In this document: positions 42,598 to 54,700 of the stretch, piece by piece
How the letters are laid out: every line of letters begins with the position of its first letter
Numbering within the stretch: position 1 is the stretch's first letter
Assembly (NCBI RefSeq): GCF_001949145.1
Contig: NW_019091412.1
Location: forward strand, 370,001 to 434,000
DNA from: Acanthaster planci
Lineage: Eukaryota; Echinodermata; Asteroidea; Valvatida; Acanthasteridae
Reading direction: 5' to 3'
Length of the DNA stretch: 64,000 nt
Translations under genes and position numbers: made by a program
The notes under the pieces: generated by a model
Told to the model about the DNA's origin: nothing
What the model saw: only the letters and a program-made list of their open reading frames with translations
Databases searched by the model: none

Positions 42598-44548
42598 GTA
42601 AGGGGAGTGACCGCAGACGGGAAGCGAGAATCGTTTTATTTTAGGTAGATGAACGGCTTGTGATTTTCCCCTTTATTCAACATCTCTATCTTTTGACAAC
42701 AGCGTCTTTGTGGATATGGATTGGCTCCAGCAATTTTCTAAATTAGAATGGGTTGGTAAACAATGGAGTTTCTGGCCCAGTGGAGTCGTAGTTCCATCCA
42801 ACATCATATTTGTTCCAACGGGTTACAGTGGTCACGCGGATAAGCCAAAACGTGCCTAGGCTCGGTGGTGTGTCGTACTAACGGACTTCGATTCAATACC
42901 ATTTGATATAGTGCTGTAAGCAGTATATCGGAACAATAACCTTGTATGGTTTTCCTGAAGAAGGAGCAAGATAAAGCCTACCTTCGATACATCCAACGAT
43001 TTGAACAAGAAATACCCATGGCCTGCATGATCGACGGTGATCTAGGGGCCGGCAGCACCATAAGCTATGTTGGGGGTACACGTGGGTGGAATTGGACTTC
43101 TTCAGAATGGCTAAAAACTACGGTTGAAAAATGGTCCTAAGTGCCCGAGAAAGTTGAGGGTTGCCACTTAAAAAATGGCTGCAATCGGACTTTGGAAAAA
43201 TCCCTTTTCGGTGGGCGATTTTGTTCTGTGGGAATAATTAAAAATGTAATTGGTTAACCCTCAAAAACTTGAAAAGAAATTGAACGATTAGGGACTAGAC
43301 AATAATTTCATTTGTGTTTCTGAAATCTCAGGGATGTTGGTATGCATGTTATTGGGCCCTGAACGGTGCTGATTTTACACTTTTGAATGGGGTTTGAATT
43401 AGTGGACTGTACCCTTCATTGTGTCTACGCGGCTCTGACATTGACACCCTCACTCCAGACCTACATATGCATACCCCTCCCCTTCAAAGTTTGGAGAGGT
43501 TGAGGAGCTTTGTATTTCTGATTACCATGACAACCCCATCGCGTACTCCCCCCTTCTGTTTTGGAGAATAAGCCCCTCCAGGAATTTCTCCTGGAAGTAT
43601 GACTCCAGTAGTTATGAGCTTGGGCTTACAAGAAAAGTCCTAAATGGGAACCTCTTTAAGAAGTGACTTTTATCTCGATAACATCATGATCCGACTGTGC
43701 GTTGGTGTATCGAGTGCAGGCTCGAGACGGAACATAAACCAGCTCTGTTTTTATACCCTTGCAAGAGGCGCCGCTCGCTATAAGCTTACAGCCGCATCAG
43801 GACTTATCGGAAACATACACCGTGGCTGCCCGTCGGCAATGGAAAAAAGTACTGCAAAATTTGGGGAAACTTGCTCTGAAAATTACGGCCGTGCATGAGC
43901 AAATATTGACACTGTCTTCTTCAAAAGTTCAGCCCCTGGAAGAAATCCTCTCGAGTTTAGGTAAATCGGGTCAGGGCGAATATGCCTATTTATGTGTTGG
44001 ATGATAGAATGAAATGTCAGAACTTTCATTTTTAGGTTAATGTGCATGAGACATTGGCTGCCATGTAGCGCCCACACAAGAAGGGACGGTAACATCTCAG
44101 GGTGGGACGTTTACACGTTTGCATGATAAAAAAAGTTCAGATCTGTTTGCAGATTTCCTAAACGCTTAAACGGAACCGCCCCTTTTAGAGGTTTTGATTG
44201 ACGCAATCAGGCGTTCATTTTTATTGTAAACGATGTCTGTAAAATGTAATCTGATTTTCCGAACACTTTACTGCTCGGTCATATCAAAGGAATACCATGA
44301 ATTCATCAGCTGAGCTTTGTGTCAACTATTTACACTGTAGGCCTATGAACCATATAATTATGCACAATATGTAAAAAAAACACCGAGGTAGACGGTGGCC
44401 TCTATAAAGTGTTCAAACGTTTAAACAGCATGGGAACGGTTTCTGAACGTGATCAACTTGAACGTAGATTCCCATCCTTATACATGTAGTAATTTCGTAT
44501 ATTTGGTCAAGGTAACCAGGACATGTTATGGCATGGAGAGTTACGTTG

Positions 44549-44781
44549 CATGGGCGTTGCCAGGATTTTTTTCCAGGGGAGGGCATATTTTGACCCGCAA
44601 TGGGAAAAAATAAAACAAACCTGAGGGCATCAAAGGGTAGAGGGCGGTATTTTTAAAGAAAATCCTTGACTTTCATCCCATTTCCTCTCTTATTTTTATT
44701 GACTTCGTTTTTCCCCACTTGTTTTAATGTTCCCCACTTTTTTCGGGGGGGGGCAAGTGCCTCCCCCCCCCCACGCCCATG
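44549..44781. mobile_element. MITE-like element with CATGGGCGT termini
   Basis: CATGGGCGT at the left and ACGCCCATG at the right form perfect 9-bp inverted ends around 233 bp of non-coding sequence. G runs and C runs just inside the ends can pair. The general design (GGCGT ends followed by a poly-G segment and GGCA) matches the smaller element at 1413-1550. Confidence 0.5.
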
Positions 44782-44789
44782 TTGAGCAC

Positions 44790-47700
44790 CTCGGGGTGAC
44801 AAGCGATGCTGAGGCAATGTCCGAATCGGCAAACTGGCAGGTGCTTGTCTATAGTAAGTGACTGCAGCTAGCCACTAGTTAATGGCTGCTAAATTGTATA
44901 GCGACACGCGCGTATTTTAGCCGTAGTCATGTTGTTCGTACGTGTGGCAGCTGTCTCGTTCATACATGAAGACGTAGGAGCATGCCTGTTGTTAATTCAT
45001 TTTTAAGGAATTAAAATTTAACAAGAGCCTCCAAGATGACTGCTTTATGCAAAAGATCTATAAACTCTCGAGCGGAAATCTTGATGCGAATTCCAATCGG
45101 GGAGAGTATTTTGACCTCATCTGAAACTCCGTGAAGGGTATGAATCAGGGAGGATGCATCCAACAGTTTCTTGTGATATTTCATAAAGATTTCAGACAGC
45201 CGGCCATCCTACCGGCTAAGACGATATGCTCTCCCATGGGTTAAGATACCGTCTGTCATGTGAAACGTGAGAGTATATACACAACCGTCCTTCGTCACTT
45301 GTGCGTTGCCTTCCAAATGATCAACTGCCATGTCTTCGTCGGTAAATTAAACATTCACCTGAAACAGATTAAGTCTCGGAAAAACGAATATACTGACTGA
45401 AATAGAATGTGTCCCTGTCACGTAAAGGGTGAAACCTTCAATTCTGCCGGTTGGAATCATATTAATGATGCCCGATAAATATTGCAACGGGAGACTGCGG
45501 CAGGGAAATAACAGCGGAGCGGAGAAATCTCGGCAGCCCGTTGGGGATTGGAGTGACGCCCGCCGGGCCCGGAGGTGCGACTCGCACGTCTCGTTCCTTG
45601 ATTGCCTACCTGTTTAAATTGCGGAGTTGCGTCCGGGGTGAGGGGACGGTTGGAATATGAAAACAGTAGTCCGGTCGGTGAAGGGAATCTCTCACTCCCC
45701 GCTCCGCCTGTGTTTTCCCTTGGCAACCTCGTGCTGGGTTGTTCGTGATGTAAAAATAATAAGTATCGTGAAGATAATAACATTGTTACACCCATGTGAC
45801 AAGAAGGCCCTGCTCACTGCAGAAACTGCATTGACGGACAAGCAGTTGAGACTATTTGCGTGTCTTTATGATTAAAAAATACACAACCAGGGGGAAAGTG
45901 TATAAGGTTAGATGTAAGAGGTGACCGTGGTTGAGATTTTTCACAAGCATGTCTTTTCTAAAACTGAACAGCGGTGTTGGGGGAGAAATACCAAGAAAAA
46001 TGAGAAAAGGATGCTCCCTGTGCATTGAAATGACTCGCTGATGAAAAAAGATGTTAGAGGGTAGACCCTTAGCACGTGACGTCACCTTTCAACTTTCGCT
46101 ACTGCTTTTTCATTTTTGTATTTGTTTGGGGGAGGGGTTAGACGAAAGTTTTAGGAGGGCTAAAGGCCCCCCGTAGCTCCCCCCCAACCGAACTTGCGTT
46201 GGGCTATACATGTAAATGGACAAAGAATGAAGTGGAGATATTTCTGACGACTTTAACATACAGCTATGCACCTCAGAAAAAGAGAAAGTCCTCTTTTTGA
46301 TTCAAGAAATCGATCGCTCTGTAGAGGTCAAACCGAAACTGCGAGCTTTACCCCAACATGCGCTGTTTGGTATACCCCCTTGGTTTCCCCAGTGATATAC
46401 ATGACACACATGTACTTATACCTGCACTGTGGTATACATGAATAGAAGGGGAAAAAATGAAGTGTTGGTGTGGGGATAAATCAATGTCTATACATAGGTT
46501 GTGTGCTGACGGTTGTATGCACTTGTCCTGGCTACGCTACCTGATCCATATTTTGGCTCCTAGCTACCCGGACTAGCCTGCCAGTGCATCGATTATTACT
46601 CCCCCGACCCCTCTTTACTCCTGTGTCCGGTACGGTCCGGTCGCGGTGGGGGGAAAGAGGGCTCGGATGTCGGCACGACGATGCTGGGATTATGGCACGG
46701 AGTAGTTAGAATAAATTTGCCTCGGAGGGTGGCAATCTGTCTGAGTTGGTGCTGGTTGATAGTGAGGTTTAAGGTGACCGATTAAGGTTGTCTAAAAACG
46801 CGTCTAAGACGAACCAAGGGACACTTGGGGGGTGGTTACTGTAAGGTGTGAGAGTGCAGAGGTCTGATGCAACAAACTATCTGCAAGTTGTGAATTAAAC
46901 TTGAGACATCCAATACCACAGACTCTCAGACAATAGGGCACCATCAATAAAACCTTCATGACAGGACATTGCAAGTTCCAAATATAGTTTGCCAAAATTT
47001 GCGTAAGCAGACTGTAGGACACCATTAACAAACATTTTGACTTAATTAAGACATTGTGCCAAAGTGACAGTGGCCAAGCGTTTTTGATTTAGGAGAGAAT
47101 TTTAAGTGCTTAAGTTAGGGGGCTCGTTTAATCTGCGATGGAAGTGGACCACGGCCTTGAATAAAAGCAAAAATCGTCGATAGACAGCGTCCTCTTGTGG
47201 CTGCTTACAGCGCCCTCTGTGAGCATGTCATTTTTTCGTTCCTCCATCTAACTTGAGTATGATTGACTGAAAATAATTGTCTGTGCACGCTTTTATTGTC
47301 AATGTCGTTGTCACTAACGCCGTCTGAACACTCAGGATCTCTATTCCACCCCCAAAAATGTCCAAGAATGAGAAAGAGTCCACTTTACCCTCCCGTGTTA
47401 CAATTTTCTGCAACATTCTGTCCAGACCGTAATCAGATAAATGTACTCTCTCCCCGTTGCCGCATTAAAAAGAGAAATCGTTCCTAATCATTTTAATTCC
47501 AGCATCCTGCGCCTTTTCGCTGGCCCCCTCTGCCTGCACAGACAAACATAATGTGCAATCAACCAGTGGAAGGATACCAGCTGATAAGAAAATCTGTCTC
47601 GGGTGTTGTGTTTCATCGTCCTGGGATATCAAATTCTCCAAGACATCAGCTTTGAGAGGCCGACCGTGCCCATTGACTTATGCCAATCATATCTCACTAG

Positions 47701-47900
47701 GGGAGTCAACAACAGAAAGGAACGAACAAGAACAACCCCCAACCAAAAACAGATAAATATCAATAAAAACCCTGTAGCACTTGTCCATATTTTTAATGGA
47801 AACTGCACACATTTTAGACTTTACGTTGTGTCCCCTTAAATCCCATGCGGCAATGATTTCCCATTTTATGATAAACAACTTAAAGATTGCATTTCGAAAC
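44790..47900. other. No gene seen
   Basis: AT-rich sequence with several poly-C or poly-G stretches (around 46140-46190) and no supported exon, RNA or repeat family. A CpG-richer patch lies at 45480-45720. Confidence 0.4.
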
Positions 47901-47929
47901 CGCTTCACGTTGGGGGAGGCCAAACAGAG

Positions 47930-48180
47930 TACAAGGAGTTGAGTGAATAACATCCCCTTGGGTATTTATATGCATGATTGGACCCGCTGCAGGCTCCACG
48001 CTTTTAAAATGCATGCTGCCAGCCCTCCATGTTCATAATTACAAGACAAGTCGATATTTTGTCCATGCGCTCGGCGATCTCATGAAAATTGAGCTGCCGC
48101 GATATTGATCTGGATTCCGCCATCATTGCTTATGATTTTTGCTCATAAAATGCGGGTATGTCATGCTGCCTAGTCGACCC
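47930..48180. promoter_or_regulatory. Possible enhancer upstream of Atoh8
   Basis: This 250-bp stretch, 1.5-1.7 kb upstream of the Atoh8 ATG, is dense in homeodomain/POU and Cut-like cores: TATGCATGATTG, TTTTAAAATGCATGC, GTTCATAATTACAAG, AATTGAGC, CGATATTGATC and GCTTATGATTTTTGC. It has no reading frame. The density resembles developmental enhancers; there is no direct proof. Confidence 0.25.
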
Positions 48181-49643
48181 CGCGGGACACTTGAAATCAG
48201 GTTCAATTTCTATATTATGAGCTCCAAATTGTATACCTCTCACTGAAAAATATTATTCAATAAACAGGTGTTTTGGCTGTCCAGCGAGAGAGAATGGCGT
48301 AGCTGATAAGACAGGAGAGAGCGAAGGAGAAACGAGAAGGGGGGAAAAAATAGATTTGGGTTGGATCGAAGGTTGAGCAGCATCAGCAATTGTAGCAAAC
48401 AGCCCCCACGGCGGGTCGTGTTTACTCTGTACACGGCAAATATTGTGTGGATATCGGGCTGGGCATTGTCAGAGCGCGCGGAACGGGGCCCCGTGGCCTC
48501 TCGCGTCGTTGAGGTTTTTTTTTTCCCCATGATTGCATACTGGCTGGCTGCGAGTCGAAGCCAGCCAGCCAGCCCTGCACAGGTGGCTACGGGCACGTAT
48601 GCTAATCACTGTCAAAAGCAAGCGACAGATTGAGGCGATACAATCACGATAATAAGGCGCGGATTATGCGCTGCCATTAAACACAATATCAGCGCGGTCC
48701 GTTCATCTGACATCTGGTGGGGCCGGTGAACGTGCTCACACATGCAATTGTTGTGGGCTGGCCGCCGTGTGCATGTGCTTGGTGTGGGTCTGTATGTGTT
48801 AGGAGCTACATAAAGGCGAGGACAGACGAACCACCCCTCAAACCGTCTTGTGAAAAGCTGGCTGGCATTACTTATTAGCCGGTCTACAGAGAGGTAAATT
48901 CGCCTAGAATCAATAACGACAAACCAGAGCAAGCACTGCTAACCCACACAGGAAGCACCAGACCTCGGTCGGGCGCGAATTTCGGTCAATCTGTTTTCAT
49001 ATTTTATTGCCCCGTAAAAACGAAGAATAATCACGGAGGCGTTTACATTGGAGACAAACCTGCGCCGCCACCGAGAACGAACTGATGATTGGATGTTGAA
49101 AAAAGAAGGAGGGAAAAAGCCGGAAAACCTTTCCAGCGTCGTGGTTTTCTGATGAACCGAACACAGGGTGAAACCCTACCGAGTTGTGTCCACACGCTGA
49201 GCTACTCAACCAGCTGGGCCGGGATTGCATTGCTAAGAGCGGACGAGGCGATCGTTTTACCCTTTGGCTGTGAGCTGTTGGTGGGGTCGCCGTGGTAATG
49301 GGCACGAGATTACATCCGCATATTGCGCATCGCATTAGGAATTCTCCGGGACCGAAACATCTGGGCTGTCTGACTTGAATTGGCTCGTGTCGAGTGTTGG
49401 CAGGGCGGCTGGATTACTCGTAACTGTCCGTTGTGTACACACACATCGCACACATACTGCACATGTACACCCAAGCTCACAGCGTGCAAGACATGCAGTC
49501 TTGCAGGACAGCGTGATGGTTATGCATTGATGAATGAGCAAATAACCTCAACTGTACGATCTTCCACGGAGAGGCGTGATCAAGGAGACAAGCAAATCTC
49601 CTTGTAATATTCCTACTGTCCCAGAGACTGTCCTGAGAAAGAA

Positions 49644-50783
49644 ATGTCTTGGGAGAAATCGCCAAGTCCGGACAGTCGTCAGAATGCAGAGTGCGGTTCC
49701 AGGACTTCATCCCGAGAGAGGTCATCCCGAGAGAGTAGTTGCAAGGAGGACATGTCGGAGGGACATAACTCGACATGTTCTCCACCCGAGCAAGCTGGAT
49801 GCGGAAGGGTATCTCTCTCCAGTGTTTCTCCCGTCGGGGTGAATTCTAGGAGGAATAAACGCAAACAGAGCGAGCCTCGTCGACTTAGCACGAGTAGCCT
49901 CGTGGTCAAGGAGGAACCAAAAGACAGTCCGGCCCACCCGACTGACCAAGGCCGGCTGACCACCCGTGGACTGACCATCGAGACAGAGGACGATTATCGA
50001 TACCACAACAGCAGTGTCGTTGGCAGTTCGGTGAGAGACCGCCAGCGGTATCACCATGGTCGCCACCACCCGCAGGGTTTGGACGAACTGATACCTGCAA
50101 CAATGCTGTCCTTACAGGGTCACACTAGCCGCGCCAGCAACTCCAGCGAGGACAGTTTAGACTTGCATCGGGTGGCAACTTCTACTGCTGTCCCAATGCA
50201 CTCCATGATGAGTATGTATAGAGGGGGTGACAGTGGGGGTCACGATGGTGGTGATGGAATGAGTGGTGATGAAGCCAAGAGTGACATGGATGACCAAGAT
50301 GATCCTGGGTCCCACGGCACCTGTGCCGAGTCGCCAGAACTCATGATCGCCGAGGAAAGCGATGCCATGGACGGTAGCAGTCCCGGCAGCAACGCCCGGG
50401 AAAGCACCTCCCCGGACCCCGCCGCAAGTTCCTCCTCCAGAGCCGGTGGTTCCTCGGGGTCCCGCTCTAAGAAGACCTCCCGGTCTTACAAGAACCTCAG
50501 CAGGTCCCGTCGAATCGTCGCCAATGCCCGCGAGAGAAACCGTGTGCACACCATCAGCGCAGCCTTTGAGGGTCTCCGGAGGGCTGTCCCTTCCTACTCA
50601 CACAACCAGAAACTCTCCAAGTTGGCCATCTTGAGAATTGCATGCAGTTACATCCTGGCTCTTGCGAGCCTGGCTGATATGGACTATTCCCCCGACCATC
50701 AGCAAATGTCTTTCAGCGAGTGCGTGGACATGTGCACGAAAACATTACAGTCGGAAGGAAGGTCAAAAAGGAGAAAGGTATAG
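49644..50783 (+). CDS. ATOH8: Atoh8/Net-family bHLH transcription factor
   Basis: A 379-residue frame ends with the Atoh8-type bHLH domain. The basic region SRRIVANARERNRVHTI (about 287-303) holds the E-box-contacting Glu-Arg, and the helices SAAFEGLRRAVPSYS, then KLSKLAILRIACSYILALAS, follow to about residue 342. The C-terminal block MSFSECVDMCTKTLQSEGR is diagnostic for Atoh8 against other atonal proteins. The N-terminal 280 residues are Ser/Asp/Gly-rich and disordered, with LVVKEEPKD, a consensus SUMO site, near residue 87. Nineteen bases before the ATG is a good acceptor (CTACTGTCCCAG), so a 5' leader exon probably exists upstream. The last codons AAG GTA TAG also read as a donor (AAG|GTATAG), so a few residues could be replaced by a further exon. 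Atoh8 proteins act in endothelial, muscle, neural and iron-regulatory development; the role here is inferred. Confidence 0.93.
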   Translation: MSWEKSPSPDSRQNAECGSRTSSRERSSRESSCKEDMSEGHNSTCSPPEQAGCGRVSLSSVSPVGVNSRRNKRKQSEPRRLSTSSLVVKEEPKDSPAHPTDQGRLTTRGLTIETEDDYRYHNSSVVGSSVRDRQRYHHGRHHPQGLDELIPATMLSLQGHTSRASNSSEDSLDLHRVATSTAVPMHSMMSMYRGGDSGGHDGGDGMSGDEAKSDMDDQDDPGSHGTCAESPELMIAEESDAMDGSSPGSNARESTSPDPAASSSSRAGGSSGSRSKKTSRSYKNLSRSRRIVANARERNRVHTISAAFEGLRRAVPSYSHNQKLSKLAILRIACSYILALASLADMDYSPDHQQMSFSECVDMCTKTLQSEGRSKRRKV

Positions 50784-51550
50784 ACCTATACATTAGAATT
50801 GTCAGGGAAAAGGCTTCACTCTGGGCGTATCCATGAGAACAGACGCATGTCATGCATGTTACACAGCAAAACAAGTAAAATATGTAAAAGTTTGCAGTGC
50901 AATGCAATTAATCTAACGAAGTGGCTTTGTCTACTTTACTGTTTCATTTCTTTGTTCGGTTGCCCATAGAGCTCTGATACAGTTTCACGGAATCGCCCAT
51001 TTTCTAATTTTTGTACTGAGTAAAATGCTGGATAAAAGGTTGCCATGACATTTCCTCAAAAGCACCCCTTAGCCTGCGAGGACGGTCTGGTAAGATATGG
51101 CCACATATTTTAGGGCCCGTACAGGTTGATGACAAGAACGCAAGTTCCGGTGAGGATTTTTTTCCTCGATACAGTTTGCCAACTCGTGTCCTAGAACAGT
51201 TCCAAATCCACCAATTTCAATATGATTTGGCATACAACCTGAGGGGTTAGGGTTGAGGCGTTGCAAGAAGTTTTGGCCTCGTAATCCTCAAGACTCCTCA
51301 TAATGAATCTCGAGATGGTTCCCACGGCCGCATTTTAAAGTTTCTCCTCACTGGAGATTTTGTTGGCGTGGAAGAGATTCTCTGGTTATTCTTTGTTACG
51401 TGTGAAACGGAGAGAATACCGCCCTCTCTTGACAAACGTAATGTGCACGCCAATTATCTGATTTATTTATTTTTTTGAATGGTGTGCGTTACCATCTAAT
51501 AAGGAAATCCTGAAAGAATTTTAAATACAGTCCTTTAAATACGGGCGCTT

Positions 51551-51700
51551 CACAATAGTGCGCCTCCAAGAGTTTGAAACGCGTTGGTCAATCACGATGC
51601 GCGAACTCTGTCGACCCAATGCGCGTTTGGAAAGGGTCGACAGATTTCGCGCGTTGTGATTGGCCAACGCGTTTCAAACTCTTGGAGGCGCACTATTGTG
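51551..51700. repeat. Long hairpin, 67-bp arms, 16-bp loop
   Basis: Arms 51551-51617 and 51634-51700 are symmetric reverse complements with only four differences, three of which would be G-U pairs in one RNA orientation. The arms are CpG-rich (GCGCCTCCAAGAGTTTG, AACGCGTTGG) in an AT-rich area and include a CCAAT-type GATTGGCCAA. Weaker similarity (AATACGG) continues outside both ends. It lies 0.77 kb after the Atoh8 stop. A foldback transposon or MITE is the likeliest origin; no reading frame spans it. Confidence 0.85.
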
Positions 51701-51709
51701 ATTTGACCG

Positions 51710-54700
51710 TATTCAATCCTTCTCAATTTGTTGCATGGCCTTGCTTGTCAGAATAAGAACGGGTTACCAGTCAAACCTTCTAGCGATATGTAACGGGCGA
51801 AACCGGCCCTCTGCCATTATGAATTAATTATTCGGCAGTTGCGTAATCACGGTACGTAGGCCTACGTTTATGTGATGTGTTTTGTCTTCCCCAAAGGGGC
51901 GTGGCAGACAGAGGTGAAAACCGTGAGGTTTCTGATACAATGTCTAACAAATGGACTTGAAATCTCCTTGTTTACTGTGTTCCCACAACAGCAGGTGTTT
52001 AACAACGGGTTACGGCCCGTCGCGTTTGTCAAGCATGTTTCAAGCACTCCATGCACACAAAAGACTCGACGTTATCAATTGCTGACTAGTTGAACTTGGA
52101 ACAGGGACTCAAAGCGTCTACAGCGCGCCTGCAGCTTCGTTGCATACAACCTAATCGTATATTATTCAAAAGCGGTTTGTGAATGAATTTCACACCGCAT
52201 TTCATACCGCGGTCGAGCAGATGTTAAAGCCCCGGCTGGTCGAGAGAAATGAGCTTCCATTAGTCCTGCATCCACCACCCCGAACAATGGGTGGAGGGCA
52301 GTCTCGACCTTGGCATCTAATTCTTTCTTTGTCGTTTTTTCCCCTCAAAGCCGTCCCGCATAAAAGTCGAATTGTATGTTGAAGTGTTGAATTTTACCAC
52401 AGAATTTAATGTATCCACACCACTGCTACCAACGTCGACTTTATTTGCTCCTTGGAAGTAATTACGCTCCTAGCCAAGGTGAAACTCATTTCGAGTTTTT
52501 TGTAACACTACAATTCGTACAGGGTTCAGGAGTTGACGTCTTCAAATTATATCAAGAGTTTTATGACATTTAAAATACTTTGTCGAAGTTAAATTTAAGT
52601 TTTGTCGATTCACTTCACATTTCTTCAGCAATGGCATAAAAAAACACTGACCAGGAAGTACACAGAGATGGTTTTTGGTGATTGGCAAGGTTTTTTCAGT
52701 GTTTCATTCGAGTCCATCACAACACAAGTCCTTTCACAAGTTCCTTCACAATTCCAGTCACAAGTCCCTTCACAAGTCCAGTCACAAGTCCCTTCACAAG
52801 GCCAGTCATAAGTAACGGGGTGAACAATGACAAAGGAATGCTTTTGTCACAGCTCATTTGAATAGCCTATGAATTGGCTAAAGACTGAATGACTTGTGAT
52901 GGACTTGTGATGGGTCTCGTTTTGCTCGCTCAAAAAAGGTGAGATATGGAATTGCCGTCAATCCCATTGAATGCTTCTGTGATTCCTGCATCACAAGGCA
53001 GAAATTAATATCTTTTGAGCATTCTTTTGTCACAATTAACATCACACAACAATTCGCGCATTAAAATAAAATGGCCAACTCTCGAATTCCACATGTCCGA
53101 AATCCCTTTGGCGCTAGATTCCTTCCCGCCATCTATATGTATTTATTTAACTCGACGAACTAATGACAAACAACGACGCGATCGCCACGTTGGAAACTCA
53201 ATATTTTTTACCGTGTCTGATTGATTCGAGGTATTATAAACAATATTCCGTCCGTGGCGCGCCCGGAATGTACTTTCGATTCAGAATGGGTCCGTGGGGA
53301 TTAGGTAAGGCCTGGTCGGGGGCTGGCGCGATGCGATGGCGATATCTTCCAGATTTCGCCCGGCACACTGTAAAGGGAGTTGCAGCTAATTTGCATCGTA
53401 GGCTGTTGATTTTATTTGCTGATTTCCAAATGACCTGGAGGCTTATTAGCGGATGAAACAAACATGGTTGAAGTTGAATTTCATGGTGTTACTCGCTGTT
53501 GGTTACCTTCTTTTGCTATTTGATGTTATTCAGGTGACCATTATGGTTCACCTTACAGTAATGGAGAATGTATACTGTACAGTTTACGTAACGATACACG
53601 TGCATGAGGAATTTATTGCTAATTCACGAGAACTTTGAAGTGTCCGAAGCATGCCGAAACCCTATTCTCAGCCTGTGTGTTTCCAGTGTGAACAGAGTGG
53701 AAAACTTTCCTGTCTACCCCTCTCCTCTACCCCGCCTGTTGCTGGGTAAACTCTGGTGTGGATAATTATGCTGTGCTTATTTTACTTCCGCATAATGTCA
53801 CCCGAACATGCAAAGCAATTCTAGAAACCAAAGGGAATGGTATTACAATAAGGGGTCCAAAAGAAACGTATAAACCTTCATGCCGTATTCGTGTACAGAC
53901 TAGCGTCAGTCACACGATTGCGCGACTCGATTTGTTTCTTTATTTCCAAGTGTGAGAGAACCCTTTATTGGCTGTCTCCCACTTCTCCAACAAGTCACCC
54001 ACAGAGAACCTTTGCCTTTCTCCCCTTCTCGTCATGAATCAACCACATGGCCCAACCTGCATTGCAACAATCGCCTCCTTTCTCCCGAGCCGTGACGGGT
54101 GACTGATGCCAATTTGTCGGCCAGGGTCGCAAGGCCAAAGATCGGTCGAGCCCCCCGACATTCGTCAGTCGCCGAGCGAATTTCAGGCGGTGAAGAAAGA
54201 GAAAAAAATATGTTGCCAGTAAATAAAACGAGTAACATTCCATTTTGGAAGTTTCTGTCCTTCGGAATGACCCTCTCGACAGAAATTAAATAAACAAGTA
54301 CTTTTTATTTCCCTGCGGTTTTGCACTGGTAACGCAGCTTGGCAGACCAGGGAAGTGGATAGGGTGTTGGGTGATGGAACGGGTATACTTTTGGGGCATA
54401 ATGGGGGCCGACGGGTGCCCTAAAACCCCGCAGGGGTAACCCTTGGAGGTCACTGACTGGTACCACCTGTGAGCAGGATTGTTCGGAGTGAAGATCAGTT
54501 GTCGTATTTTTGTGGAAAATGGGGTTGTCAACTTGAATGAGTTAAGCCTTAACTGCAGACAACGACGGAGTCATGCGTTTTCGGCAAGAGGAGGGCGGTG
54601 AACCGCAAATTCCAGCTGGAAACACTATTCTAGTCGCCCTCGGTCGACTCCAATATGGAAGTAAAACCATGTGCTCGCAATAACCTTGTTCGAATCACCC

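Noticed and set aside
42718-42861. 47-codon frame starting ATGGATTGGCTCCAG after an ACAACAG acceptor-like site
   Set aside because: It is short and lacks similarity or a supporting donor. It may be part of a leader but is not supported as a protein.
54680-54700. GTTCGAATC, a tRNA B-box-like sequence
   Set aside because: No A-box at the right distance and no cloverleaf can be drawn around it.
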